Assembly (NCBI RefSeq): GCF_026212465.1
Contig: NC_080058.1
Location: 285,001-349,000, forward strand
Length of the DNA stretch: 64,000 bases
Direction of reading: 5' to 3'
Source: Amaranthus tricolor
Taxonomy: Eukaryota; Streptophyta; Magnoliopsida; Caryophyllales; Amaranthaceae
A program made the translations under genes and the position numbers. The notes beneath the pieces were generated by a model. It saw only the letters and a list, made by a program, of their open reading frames with translations. It searched no databases and was not told the DNA's origin. Below, one piece after another: positions 52,401 through 62,755 of this stretch. The first letter of the stretch is position 1. Each line of letters starts with the position of its first letter.

Positions 52401-52973
52401 GTTGGTTGAAATGCTCTTCAGGAAATGTGCCTGTGTTAGCAGAACGCGGGGTCAAAAACTGCTAAGAGCACTTAGCTTAAAAAGTTTTTCTCAAGTCGAG
52501 AGACTCTTTGTCCGCGATCTCATTCTATGCGTGTGAGTTGCCGCCTTCCTTCCTTTCCCAGACCCTGATCATAGTAATCTTCAGGTGGATACACTGGGTA
52601 TGATGATGATGATCTTGTAAAACTTCCGCCACGTTTTCATTTAACTTCTCATATACAAGTACTATCGTGAAAATTGGTTGAATATGAGAAAGAAATGAAA
52701 CATTAAGTTTGGTTCGTACAAAGTATAAACTAGCGTAAGTGGTGGTAATGGACAAACTATTTTAAACCTATATTCGTCATTTTTGGACTCTTAATTGTTG
52801 ATCTGATCTGCTTCTTCTGTTGACAGACTTCGCCTCGTGTTGGTGGTGTAAACGTGGAAACAGGATCCCATGAACAGTTTAATACTTTGAGATTGCCTCC
52901 GGCGAGCCCCTTTGACAACTTCATACACGCAGTTTCTGGTCCTAGACCCATCTTAGCAGGACTATCCCCCTAA
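43448..52973 (+). CDS. EFR3: EFR3-like ARM-repeat protein (PI4-kinase complex scaffold)
   Basis: Nineteen exons, 985 aa: 43448-43582, 44349-44423, 44529-44644, 44970-45084, 46180-46308, 46450-46497, 47313-47503, 47619-47815, 48445-48725, 48834-48977, 49369-49737, 49815-49964, 50200-50278, 50361-50485, 50626-50814, 50903-51043, 51137-51268, 51918-52112, 52827-52973. EFR3 proteins anchor the type III PI4-kinase complex at the plasma membrane; plant homologues include rice SEMI-ROLLED LEAF2 and the Arabidopsis EFOP group. The start MGVISRKLFPACGSMCVCC is rich in Cys that could be acylated, and is followed by the basic RSRSRQPVKRYKKL. Helical ARM-like repeats fill most of the chain (e.g. HQNRALRASCLQCLSAMVWYM, ARVVGHQIFSVLLFPSS). 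The ATG lies 3 nt after a splice acceptor (atgcag at 43444), implying a leader intron. All junctions keep frame, so the gene looks intact. Introns host several repeats. Confidence 0.9.
45274..45505. mobile_element. gagacggtctc-type MITE in EFR3 intron 4
   Basis: The left end (cactaattctcaagacgg, tctcatgatgagac) and right end (acggtcttatacaagac, gaggtg) are inverted relatives. The flanking 9-mers attttttta and ctttttgta agree at seven positions, consistent with an aged 9-bp duplication. The inside holds about six degenerate copies of a unit like cttaaagtgatcacttat. Confidence 0.65.
47942..48169. repeat. 114-bp tandem duplication in EFR3 intron 8
   Basis: Two head-to-tail copies of a 114-bp unit (ttctgtttttgcctttacc ... 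catgcaagtggagga) that are identical over nearly the whole unit by eye. A recent duplication. The length, a multiple of three, also creates a spurious minus-strand ORF with a repeated 38-residue block. Confidence 0.95.
49010..49197. repeat. gacctgaatgaacacctttag-type repeat in EFR3 intron 10
   Basis: Right end cctgatgacctg, aatgaacacctttag. Left part ttgatgacctgaaatt. It belongs with the tails at 1617 and 31012. Boundaries approximate. Confidence 0.5.
51552..51707. mobile_element. MITE with ggggttgtttggc ends in EFR3 intron 17
   Basis: Left ggggttgtttggcgaaat and right agccgtttgccaaacaccccc form terminal inverted repeats. The interior repeats agctg-type words, like the element at 13004. Non-coding, about 156 bp. 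Confidence 0.68.
52490..52618 (+). mobile_element. SINE-like fragment in EFR3 intron 18
   Basis: The segment ends tacactgggtatgatgatg followed by atgat, typical of the tail of several plant SINEs (cactgggtatgttgttg-like). Before it come ctcaagtcgagagac, gagttgccgcc and cctttcccagaccctg. A second copy with the same blocks in the same order lies at 53680-53803. No pol III box A or B was verified. Confidence 0.6.
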
Positions 52974-53640
52974 AGGATGGGTAGAGAAGCGTAGTCTCAA
53001 GTGAAGTGTATCTATCTAGTTTTATGTTAGTCGGAACTGTGTAGTTCATCAGACTAATTAAATAGTTGTAGATCTTGTTGCAAAACCATGTAGCTTAAGG
53101 AAATGAAAATGTGTTGCCTAATCTAATCGGTGCATGACAGAATCAGCGACTTAATGCATCCTGTTTCGTATATCTACTTGCAATTCTATATATCGTGTGA
53201 TTCCTATGATTACGCTACAACAATGTATATTCGACGGATAGGTGAATGTGAAATGTTTGCTCGTGTTTATTGTGCTTGTGCGTCCTGTTATTCTACAATC
53301 TAATGTATTGTACTTGTTGTCTGTGCTCGTTTTACATGTAATTTTGACGACACCATAATTGGTAAAATGTCATATTCACATCTGTCCAATCCTTAAAAAT
53401 TAGAACAATCCCTATTTTCCGACTATCCAATTGGGTATACCGTATACCTTTTACATTTCACAATAATACCAACCTTAATTCCCACTCCATTCCCGCCCTG
53501 TATCTGCCCCACAACTCTCCATACCAACAAACAATCAGAAGAGAATCAAGAGGGGGAAGGAAGAGGTATACAAGGAGGTATGAAATCATGAAACCATGAT
53601 GCGAAAGGGATACATGATGCTAATCATTAGTCGGGGTTAA
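52974..53640. other. 3' UTR and flank of EFR3-like gene
   Basis: Presumed 3' UTR followed by spacer. No other feature recognised. Confidence 0.5.
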
Positions 53641-53679
53641 GCAAAATTATTTAATGATTTGAATTCGAGGATTCTCGAG

Positions 53680-53803
53680 TCGGGGGACTTCTTTGCTCGT
53701 GCTGTCTTTTATGGATATGAGTTGCCGCCGTCCTTTCCTTTCCAGACCTTGTCCATAGTTTTTCTATGAACGAGGTACACTGGGTAGGATGATGGTAATG
53801 AGG
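53680..53803 (+). mobile_element. SINE-like fragment, second copy
   Basis: Shares gagttgccgcc, cctttcctttccagacc and gtacactgggtaggatgatg with the fragment in EFR3 intron 18, in the same order but diverged. Confidence 0.55.
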
Positions 53804-54136
53804 ATTTGAATTCAAGGATTCTATTCCAATTTCAGGATCTAATTTAAAAATTAAGTTTTAAATCGAATTAGATATTTAGTTAGAAAATTTAAATATCTAA
53901 AGCTAAATCATATATTAGATATTTGAATTTTAAATTTGACTTGCATAACTTTATTTCGGATGTCAAATAGTCAATATTTTGGATATTGCAATTGTCATGC
54001 GATTAGATGCGGTCATGCAGAAATCAAAAAATTTTAAATACAATTTGATATCCTATGTTAATTTTTTACTATTAAAACTGTAACTGACCACTTTAAAGTT
54101 ATAATTGGTCACTTTAAAATTGTAAGTGCATATTTT

Positions 54137-54947
54137 CACAAATTATCATGAAAGACGGTCTCCTAGTGAGACTAAAACATAGGGTTGACCCATTTTCAAT
54201 TTGGTGATATTTTGGTTTGTTTTCAGTTGACATAATTTTTGACCTAAAGGGGATCAATTCTAATCTTAAAATGATTAAATACAACTTGAAGTATATAACC
54301 TTAATGACCCGTTTGGTAGGTGATATTAAACAGTAGTAATGGGAGTGAAAACCAGTGTAATTTTACTTGAAAAATCTCTTGTCTACCTTGATGGTAATGT
54401 TTGTCCAACTCCAATCATCTCTTTTTTTCATAAAATTCATTCCAACACATTACCGTTGGAAGAGGTGGTATTAGGTGGTAATGAAAGTTTGTACAAAAAA
54501 AACTTTTTTATGATCAAAGTTTCATCACCATGAGAATGACATAAACTTTTAATGGAACTTTTTACACCATAAATCATTATTATTATCATTATTTAGTACC
54601 ATTAACCAAACGAGCCCTAAATGAATCAATTATGACTTTTAAACTACTCATTTTTGACCTAAAAATGATCAATTTCTTAAAGTGATCAATGTCAAGTATA
54701 TAACTTTAAATAGATTAATTATGACCTTCTTAAATTGATCAATAACATTATAATGATCAATTTTGACCCTAGAGTGATAATTTATAAGGAGTACAACACA
54801 AATTGTTGTGAAAAATAATGTTTTCAAGAGACGCGTTAGATATATGGGCTAAATTGCGCAATTAATACAAATTCAAGAGAAAATAAGAATGTGGGCTTCT
54901 TGTTTTGAGGTCGTCTCTTTGATATACGATCTCTCACAAGAGTAGCT
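54137..54947. mobile_element. Composite gagacggtctc-type element with nested MITE
   Basis: The left end (cacaaattatcatg, aaagacggtctcctag) and right end (gatctctcacaagag, tagctg) are related to the ends of the 9-bp-TSD MITEs at 60438-61730. No matching target duplication was found here. Inside are degenerate repeats of the type aaagtgatcaat, continued outside the element to about 55130, and a second MITE at 54304-54617. Confidence 0.5.
54304..54617. mobile_element. MITE with gacccgtttggt / accaaacgagccc ends
   Basis: Terminal inverted repeats (gacccgtttggtaggtgata against the complement of taccattaaccaaacgagcc) flanked by TTA at 54301-54303 and TAA at 54618-54620. The 3-bp flank would suit a PIF/Harbinger MITE if the true ends are shifted by a base or two, but a hAT origin is also possible. 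Nested in the composite element around it. Confidence 0.6.
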
Positions 54948-55239
54948 GATAAAATGATCAATTATTTATAATCTTAAAGAGGCCATTATAATCTTAGAAG
55001 TTAAAGGCATCAATTATAACCTTAAATTGATCAATTTTCATCTTCAAGTAATAAATTATAAATTATAAATTATAAATTATCAATTATAACTTTTAAACAT
55101 TAATTTTGAGGTATTAATTATGACCTTAAATTAAACAATTTAGGGGTAATTTTTTTGACTTTTAACATGGTATTTTCTTATTTGCTGTTACTAATAACAA
55201 ACAAGACCTTACTTTAAGCTCGGACACAAAAACGCTACA

Positions 55240-55625
55240 AAGCTTATTTGAAGATTTGAAATGTATAAGACAATTTATCAAAAAAATAAAGATTGTACAA
55301 GTCAAGATTTGTAACTGCGAACAGGTCAAAAAAGACCTAACCGCGAACAACTATTTGACCTGGTTTGACCTGTTCGCAGTTAGTAACTGTGAAGAACATG
55401 CTCCACAAAAACAAGTCAAATAGCTGTTCACAGTTACTAACTGCGAACAACTATTTTGTCTTCTTTGACCTGTTCGCAGTTACTAACTGCACTACGAACA
55501 GCTCTAAACCTCAGGTTTAGGAATTTCACGCTTACTTTTGGAATAAAATTGAAACTTATACTATTTTGTTTATTTTTTTTAATAAATTGTCTTATATATT
55601 TCAAATTTTCAGCATATTTTGAATA
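55240..55625. mobile_element. Foldback element, ttcgcagtta family, copy 1
   Basis: The outer arms are inverted repeats (gaaatgtataagacaattt on the left, aaattgtcttatatatttc on the right). The middle carries several copies of the near-palindrome gttactaactgcgaac, separated by gacctg/ttgacctg words. Non-coding. Confidence 0.65.
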
Positions 55626-55789
55626 TTTTTTTTTAAAAAAGCTCAATCAATTCAATTCATAGAAACCGTGGGACTCTTTTGAGAATTTGTGTTTTAAGTT
55701 TGTGAAAATTTGAATAAAATAAGATGTTTTAACAACTTAATTTAAAAAATAAGTTTCGTGAAAATTTAATTCCCAAAAGCTGTGAATCG

Positions 55790-56838
55790 TAGGGTTGGCA
55801 AAAGCTGACCCGACCTGCTAACCTGATCTGAAACCGACTCGACATTAGCGGGTTTGGGTTTGGGTTTGCATTTGGATTTTTGACCCAATTAATTAAATGG
55901 GTCAACCTGACCTGATCTGTTTATTAAATGGATTAGGTTCAGGTTGAATATTTAAACCCGAAAAAACCTGTTTAACCCATTTATTAAATGGGACAATCAG
56001 GTCAGGTCGACCCATTTAATAAATGGGTCGACCATTAATATTTAACCTAAAGAGCCCAACAAATAAAGGCCCAACAGACATAACCCTAACTTATATCTAA
56101 ACGTCTAAACTCTTAACAAAAGTGGCAAAGCATGAAAGCAGTGAATGCTCAAACTCAATATTCAATACTGAATAGTGAATAGCGCCGTTTGCAACTTTGC
56201 ATTCTGCGTCTCTGTCTTCCTCATCCATCAAAGGCATCGATTCAATCTTCTGAAAGCTTCAACAATCTACGTGATCTTCAATTCAATCTACCTGATCTTC
56301 CAGCACTTTGCCGGGTATTCGATCATCTTCTCTTTCTCTTTTTTTTTTTTTTTTTTTTTGTGATTCATATGTTCTTTGATTTTTTGTTGTTCTTATTTTC
56401 ATGTTCTTTATTCTCATATGATTGATCTTATTTTCCTGTTCAATTCAATCTTCAATTATTCTTAGTTTTCCTGTTCAAAAAACTTAATAAAAATGCTTCA
56501 CTAAAATGGTGTTTGGATTGAGATCTGGAATCTTTCTTTATGAAGCTTGTACTGTGTTCGATTGAGATCAGTAACTTGGATCGCCATTAATGGCTGAAAA
56601 TGTCAATAGGAGATATAATATTAGTATATCACGTGTAAAAGCATTTTTCGCAGTAGTTTTAGCCATAAATTATACTGTGTTTTAGCCATAAACATTCAAC
56701 TCCGGCATAATATGGTATAGTCTGTATTATGAAATGTGAATATAATATAATGACCTGAAATATATGGGTTTAATGACCTGAAAAAAAAAAGCAAGGTTAA
56801 ATGGGTGACCCGACCTGCTACAGATCAGGTCGGGGTTT
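55790..56838 (+). repeat. About 1-kb duplicated segment containing EBP2 leader exon, copy 1
   Basis: Very similar to 62756-63818 along its length. It runs from tagggttggcaaaag through gacccg-rich sequence with the inverted pair gacccatttaataaatgggtc (about 56008-56032), a TATA-poor promoter region, the presumed first exon of EBP2 and part of its leader intron. It ends near gatcaggtcggggtttca. The offset between copies is about 6.97-6.98 kb, in the same orientation. Confidence 0.85.
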
Positions 56839-58236
56839 CACTGAATTGTAATCAAAGAGCCAGAATAAGCTGTTCAATGCTGAAAATTTTTTCCTTTTGT
56901 AAAATCAGACCAATTCTGCGCTGTTCTTTCTCTTGTCTTTTCTTATATCTAAACATGGATATACTTTGTTTCCTTCAGCCTTAATTAAATAATGTTTTAG
57001 TCTTTGTGAGAAGATTTTTTTCATGTCTTGAGGAAGTGGAGAGTACCAAAGGCTTTTAGGCATTATCCTTTACAACATTTTCACTTTGATTTTTCATTTT
57101 TGTTTATATCTATCTATGTTAGATATGGAGTCGAAGAATGCTCTATGCCTAAGGTATTTCTTTCATATGTCTAGGAAACCATGGCATGGACAATTCTGCA
57201 CTACTAATATTTGATCTCTTTTCTCTTCTTGTGATTGGATAAGAATAGGTGCAGATGTGAATTTCTCTATTTTTCTGTCTTAACTTGGCCTTCCCCTGAT
57301 TGAATTGGTTGCTTCTAATTTTTAATTTATGAAATGATTTGTGTATCTTGTGTTTTAACATCAGTTTATGCACGCTCTAAATTTATTATCATTGAACTTC
57401 CATTCCGTTTGTAGTTTTATGGTGGCTTTACTGTAAGAGCAAATCTTGTATTAATGTTTCAATTAATTTAGTTATTCTGTTTAGTCCAATTTAAAACCGT
57501 CTCCTAGTGATACCGACTTAAATGAGAATTTGTGTTACCATAAAACTATGTTTATATGGTTGGGTTTGATTGTGTGAAAAGATTGAAATGAATGGAGTAG
57601 GAGAATATATGCGGTAAACTGTTGAAATCATAGTTACCTGGAACGATATTTGTTTTGGAACGGAGAATGAGAACGTAAACACGGAACGCAACCTAGATCG
57701 ACTCGGGAACGATTGGGTACGAGATACATTATGTATAAAATATATATTTGAAAAAAAAAGTAAATTAAAATGATTATTTTGCTTTAAGAAATTATTTTCA
57801 AGTGTAATTTTTTTTGATTTTTAGGTTTCATCTCGTTTTTTTCTACCTTCTCTTTTATTTAATTTGTAAATGAAGGCCAAAACCCAAAATACCTTTTAAA
57901 AAAGGTCTTTTAAACTGGGATGTCACATTGAGCGATTTGGGTTGCATTTTGTGGTGATTAGCGACGGACGTTCCTGTAGCCACGTTCCACGTTCTATGTA
58001 ACTATGGCTGAAATTGATGCTCTTAGCTATAGATTAGTATGAAAGATGGGCCACATGAAGTTTACTCTTTGATAGTGACATTCTTTCACGTTGATTTGTT
58101 TTGATTCATAGAGTGATTCCACTAAGTCAGGATTAAGACTTTACATTGTTGTATATGTATCTTCTCTGTGAAAAGCTCCTGTTTTTAAATCTTATTTACT
58201 TTTTTATACTTTAGGTGAACTTGCTAGAGATCTCAG
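56170..58236 (+). other. Presumed EBP2 5' leader exon and leader intron
   Basis: A ct-rich stretch (about 56185-56314: cattctgcgtctctgtc, ccatcaaaggcatcg) resembles a 5' UTR. It ends at a good donor (ccgg|gtattc at 56315). An acceptor lies at 58213-58214 (actttag) or 58235-58236 (atctcag), just before the EBP2 ATG at 58237. The intervening 1.9 kb has no coding potential. A leader intron is therefore likely but not proven. Confidence 0.5.
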
Positions 58237-59145
58237 ATGGTTGTCCGAAGTAAACACCCTTCTATCAATGAAGATGATTCAGTTGATGATGAGGAGTTTG
58301 ATACTTTTGATAATGAATCTGAGTCAGAACAGGAATCTGAGTCAGATGAAGAAGGAGATGACATAAAGTTAACTGAACCTTCAAAGACTGCCATTAACAA
58401 TAAGGAAGGTCTTCTTGATAAGTTCAGTGAGATTAGTTGGCCTGATAAAGTTGATTGGATGCATACTCTTTCAATAGTCGTTAATCAAGAACAAGAAGTG
58501 GATGTAAATGATGATCTTGCACGCGAGGCGTCTTTTTACACACAAGCATTACAAGGAACCAGGGAAGCCTTTGCAAAGCTTGAATCAAAAGGGCTCCCTT
58601 ATCTAAGGCCTTTTGATTATTATGCTGAGATGGTGAAGACAGATTCTCATATGGAAAAAGTGAAAGGGAAGTTATTGACTGAGAAAAAGCAAAGAGAAGA
58701 ACAAGAGGAGAGAAGGAAGGCTAGAGAGGCAAAGAGAATTTCTAAACAGGTTCAGGCAGAAAAACAGAAAGAGCGAGCTAAGGAGAAAAAGCAGCAGATA
58801 GAATCTGTTAAGAAGTGGAGAAAACAGAGGCAAAGAAGCGGATTTGCAAATGATCAGGATGAAATGAAGTTGTCGTTTGAAGATGGTAAGCCACTAGGAG
58901 GGAAACGTAAAGGACCTCCTGGTGTGGCTCCTGGAGATAGATCTGGTGGGAAGGCAAGACAGTTTAGTGGCAAGGGCAAGAAGGGCATGGATAAAAAGAG
59001 GAAGGGCCGTGATTTCAAAGATTCCAAATTCGGGTTTGGAGGCAGGAAAGCCGGGAAGAAACAGAACACTGCAGATACAACGAACGATATTAGAGGATTC
59101 AATAACAAGTCTCGCTCTGGTAATAAGAAAAGAAAGATGTCCTAG
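58237..59145 (+). CDS. EBP2: EBP2, rRNA-processing protein
   Basis: Nucleolar factor needed for pre-rRNA processing and 60S ribosomal subunit assembly. The coding region is a single 302-aa exon, about the plant family length. Residues 11-45 are strongly acidic (DDSVDDEEFDTFDNESESEQ and the following ESESDEEGDD). The conserved EBP2 core runs from about 65 to 150: SWPDKVDWMHTLSIV, DDLAREASFYTQALQGTREAF, GLPYLRPFDYYAEMVKTDSHM. A charged Lys/Arg/Glu coiled-coil follows at 150-200, then a very basic Gly/Lys-rich tail (GKGKKGMDKKRKGRDFKDSK, GFGGRKAG, end KKRKMS) with nuclear or nucleolar localisation character. The ATG used is the first in frame after the leader splice acceptor. Two copies of its presumed promoter and first exon exist in the window, but only one coding copy. 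Confidence 0.95.
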   Translation: MVVRSKHPSINEDDSVDDEEFDTFDNESESEQESESDEEGDDIKLTEPSKTAINNKEGLLDKFSEISWPDKVDWMHTLSIVVNQEQEVDVNDDLAREASFYTQALQGTREAFAKLESKGLPYLRPFDYYAEMVKTDSHMEKVKGKLLTEKKQREEQEERRKAREAKRISKQVQAEKQKERAKEKKQQIESVKKWRKQRQRSGFANDQDEMKLSFEDGKPLGGKRKGPPGVAPGDRSGGKARQFSGKGKKGMDKKRKGRDFKDSKFGFGGRKAGKKQNTADTTNDIRGFNNKSRSGNKKRKMS

Positions 59146-60437
59146 TTCTTTATTCCGTTGGTTAAAAGATAATGTTTTACGGTTGGCTTTATGTGATCCT
59201 TAGGCTGTTTCTTTTTGTAATATTACTTGAATCTGATTACCCCATTTTTGAGATGTTTATCATATTATGGTATTTAAAGGGGAACTCAATGGTATTTGTC
59301 TATGGAAGTAATAGACAGGTGATGTTTGTCATTGCATTATGCATGCGTTATATGGTGTTGCATTACAGTGCATCGACTATATAATCTGAGATCAACTTTT
59401 GTACCGTCAGTCCTTTGCCTCTGATGGCAGCTATGGCCGGTGGAAAATATCCTACTTACATTTCTTTACCACGGATGGAGGTGTTACCGGTCACGGTTTG
59501 CATGGACTGAAACTATATTTTGAATGAGAGGTCATTAGTGTATTATGGTCAAAAATTAAAAATTTTGTACCAGCTGCGCGCAATGTAAGTAGCACAGTAG
59601 GACATACAATAATAGACCTCAAACTTTGATTTTCACGGTCTTATGGCTCAAGAGTCAAGCCCTAACCCTAAGCTTGAACACATTCTTCATTTGGGTGCAA
59701 GTAATCTAGTCTTAATTATAGGATTACAATGAGTTCCAAAATGGGGCAAATCACCACTCTTCTTTTTTTATTATTTGCTATCATACTTCTACTTTTTTCG
59801 TTCATGTTTCTTGATATTCATTTTCTAATTGTTATATTTATCATTTTAGTGTGTCTTAATTATTTATTTACTTTTAACTTCAGACAATATATTTCTACAA
59901 ACTTAGTATGAAAAATCATAGTTTAAAGATTTTGTTAAATTCGTTTTAAATTCCAATGCCTTTAATTTAACATTAACTTTTGATCAGTTTAAATTATGTG
60001 CAACTAAACATATTTGTTAAAATAATATTTTAAATAGCGTGAAAATAAAAGTGTATCAACTAATTTGAATTATATGAAGCATTTATTGTTATCTTATTCT
60101 CCTACTAATTAACGTTTTTCTTTGTCAAAATAAACAGGCTAAATCATATTAATATACAATTACTAGGCTATTTTTTCTCTCTTCCATTGATCTCAAAAAA
60201 AAATACCATTTGTTTTCTTAATAATAAACACCCAAACTTTTCATTTTGTTCAATTATTTTTTAAAACCAATTTAAATAACATCAAATTTAAAATAATTTA
60301 AACCAAAATCATATTTCAATTTGATTTACTTTAATTTCGAATTTTTACCAAACAACTTACATCTTATAGGCTATAGCCTTACCTATCATCATATAAGTAT
60401 TTCTTGAAATGAGCACTGCCATTATCAAAAAAATAAA
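59146..60437. other. 3' flank of EBP2, no gene
   Basis: 3' UTR and AT-rich spacer. The ORF at 59729-59911 is a hydrophobic low-complexity frame in AT-rich DNA and is not supported. Confidence 0.5.
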
Positions 60438-60587
60438 CACAAATTTTTATATGAGACAGCGTCACCATGACACATGCCTCATACTTCATACTTGGGTTAA
60501 ATAATAAATAATAAAATTTTTTTTAGCTTATGAGCTTTTTATTTTGAAGTTGTCTCACCGTGAGATGGTCTCACACAAGACAAGCTG
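60438..60587. mobile_element. MULE-like MITE, 150 bp, perfect 9-bp TSD
   Basis: Ends: cacaaatttttatatgagac on the left and the inverted relative gtctcacacaagacaagctg on the right, each preceded or followed by caccgtgag/gtcaccatg words. Flanked by AAAAATAAA at 60429-60437 and 60588-60596. Ends and duplication length suit Mutator-type MITEs. Confidence 0.75.
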
Positions 60588-60597
60588 AAAAATAAAA

Positions 60598-60936
60598 GGG
60601 AAATTATCAATGATACCCTTGTGTTTTAGCACTTTATCTTTGGCACCCCTGTGTTTTTTGATTATCAATGGTACCCCCAGCATGGCAGCATTTCATGCTA
60701 ATTACAACCATGACATTTTTCCGTTATATTGCCGTTAAATCCTTTTTAAAACCAATCATGGTTAGTTCGTTATTTATTTCCTTTTAAAAGGATTTAACGG
60801 TAAGATAACAGCAAAAACTTGAATAATGTCATGGTTGTAATTAGCATTAAATGCTGGGGGTACCATTGCTAATCGAAAAAACACAAGGGTATCAAAGATA
60901 AAGTGCAAAAACACAAGGTAACCATTGATATTTTCC
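60598..60936. mobile_element. Foldback MITE, 339 bp, 9-10-bp TSD
   Basis: Nearly a complete palindrome. Left arm: gggaaattatcaatgatacc, ttgtgttttagcactttatc, aattacaaccatgacat. Right arm: the complement, ending accattgatattttcc. AAAAATAAAA at 60588-60597 is repeated at 60937-60946. The left duplication overlaps the right duplication of the neighbouring element. Confidence 0.8.
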
Positions 60937-60957
60937 AAAAATAAAATAAATGAGCAC

Positions 60958-61446
60958 CACAAATTCTTACTTGAGACCGTCTTTTGTAAAAGACAATTCT
61001 CAAAAGCCCAGCCTAAATCTAATTTATGTTAAGTTAAGAAAAATAAAAAAAGTTGCTGCTGAAATCAAAGCGCGCGTGTTAAGTGGGATGTGAAAAGTCA
61101 CATACTATTTTTGGGGTTATAATAACATTTATTTGGGATTATAACATAATATATTTGGTGTTATACCAACATATATTTGGGGGTTATAACTTCAAATATA
61201 TTATGTTATAATGTCAAATAAATTATGTTTTAACCCCAAATATATACTGGTATAACACCAAATGTAATATGTTATAACCCCAACTAAATGTTTTTATACC
61301 CCAAATATATTACGTGACTTTTCACATTCCACTTGACACGCGCTTTGGTTTCAGCAACTGTTTTTTTTTTAAATTAATATAAATTAAATTTGGACGAGGC
61401 TTTTGAGAACCGTCTTTACAAAAGATGTCTCTCAAAAGAGCACCTG
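60958..61446. mobile_element. MULE-like MITE, 489 bp, perfect 9-bp TSD
   Basis: Left end cacaaattcttacttgagac, then cgtcttttgtaaaag. Right end gtctttacaaaagatgtctc, then tcaaaagagcacctg. Flanked by AATGAGCAC at 60949-60957 and 61447-61455. The middle (61100-61320) is a second inverted array built on ggggttataac/atatatttgg words, with aaagcgcgcgtg/cacgcgctttgg marking its edges. Confidence 0.82.
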
Positions 61447-61470
61447 AATGAGCACTGCCGATTGGTGAAT

Positions 61471-61730
61471 CACAAATCCTTGTGAGAGACCATCTCTAAG
61501 TGAGCCAACCCCTTATATTATTTTTCAAATATTGGAAGTAGGCATTAAAAATGATGTAAATAGATATTTAAGATATTTAAGATATTAGAAGTAGGCATTA
61601 AGGATACAATAAGTAAGCATTAAGGATAGTGTAAATAGACATTAAGAATACGGTAAGTAAAAAAATAATCTTTAATGGGTTGGGCTTGATATACGTCTCT
61701 AAAAAAGACGGTTTCTTAAGAGACGAGCTG
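61471..61730. mobile_element. MULE-like MITE, 260 bp, perfect 9-bp TSD
   Basis: Left end cacaaatccttgtgagagac, right end tcttaagagacgagctg. Flanked by TTGGTGAAT at 61462-61470 and 61731-61739. The interior carries three to four degenerate 22-bp repeats of the type attaaggatacaataagtaa. Confidence 0.82.
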
Positions 61731-61799
61731 TTGGTGAATGAAGAAAATTTAAAACAAGTAAGCAAAAAAATATAAAAAATTCACATAATAGCAAACTTT

Positions 61800-62195
61800 G
61801 CAAAATAATTTTTAAGATAAGTAGTTTTTTCCTAAAGTTGTAGTTTGGGGTTGTTCGCTGTTTGTAACAGCAAACAAAGATTGGAGGTTAAAAATGTCAA
61901 TGAGTTTGTTTTCTGTTACTAACAACGAACAAAGACTTTGACTATTTTTGACCTTTAGTCTTTGTTCGCTATTAGGTAACAACAAACAGATGCGAGCTAA
62001 AAACAGCAGATCCCGCATTTGACCAGGTTTTAGCTTTGTTCGCCGTTAGTAACAGCGAATAGACCCTTTGCTTTTTTTGAACCCTCTGCCTTTGTTTGCT
62101 GTTACTAAGTGAGAACTGCCTCAAATTTCAGGTCTGGAAAAAAACTGCTTATCTTAGAAAATAGTTTTAAAAGTTAGTTATAATGTAATTTTTTA
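61800..62195. mobile_element. Foldback element, ttcgcagtta family, copy 2
   Basis: Inverted arms: aaaataatttttaagataag, tagttttttcc on the left; ggaaaaaaactgcttatctt, agaaaatag on the right. The centre holds variants gttcgctgtttgtaacagc, gttcgctattaggtaac and gttcgccgttagtaacagc, related to the centre of the other two family members. Confidence 0.65.
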
Positions 62196-62234
62196 ATATA
62201 TTTTTGCTTATTTGTTTCAAATTTTGGTGAATGA

Positions 62235-62740
62235 AACGATAACCCTGATCAACCGGGCCGAAAGCAGTAAAAATTTAGAAAATTTGAAATCTTTGAGTCA
62301 AAAAATAAAAAAAATGAACCAAATAATCCAACTTTCAAACTTATTCCAAAAGTAAGCGTGAAATTTTCAAACCTGAAGTTTGGGGTGTTTGCAGTTACTA
62401 ACTGCGAACAGGTCAAAAAAGACAAAATAGCTGTTTGAAGTTAGTAACGGCAAACAACTATTTTGACCTGTTTTTGTGGAGCAGAACAGGTCAAAACAGG
62501 TCAAATAGTTCGCAGTTACTAACTGCGAACAACTATTTTTTCTTTTATGACCTAACTGCGAACAGTCCCAAACTTCAGGTTTAGAAATTTCACGCGTATT
62601 TTCGTAATAATTTTGAAAGTTGGATTATTTGATTCATTTTTTTTAATTTTTCACTAAAGATTTCAAATTTTCTAAAATTTAGCTATTGGGCCAGGAAAAA
62701 GCCCGGCCAATGCAACCAAACAATTGTAGATTCAACCGAC
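62235..62740. mobile_element. Foldback element, ttcgcagtta family, copy 3
   Basis: Best preserved member. Arms of about 160 bp: left aaaatttagaaaatttgaaa, aataatccaactttcaaa, gcgtgaaattttc; right is the complement, aatttcacgcgtat, tttgaaagttggattatt, ttcaaattttctaaaattta. The centre has repeated gttactaactgcgaac and caaatagttcgcag units that can form several small hairpins. Confidence 0.8.
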
Positions 62741-62755
62741 GTCTTTCTTAGAAAG

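Noticed and set aside
60599..60936. Long hairpin as a microRNA precursor
   Set aside because: Palindrome spans the whole element with flanking target duplications, so a MITE explains it. Small-RNA data would be needed to argue otherwise.
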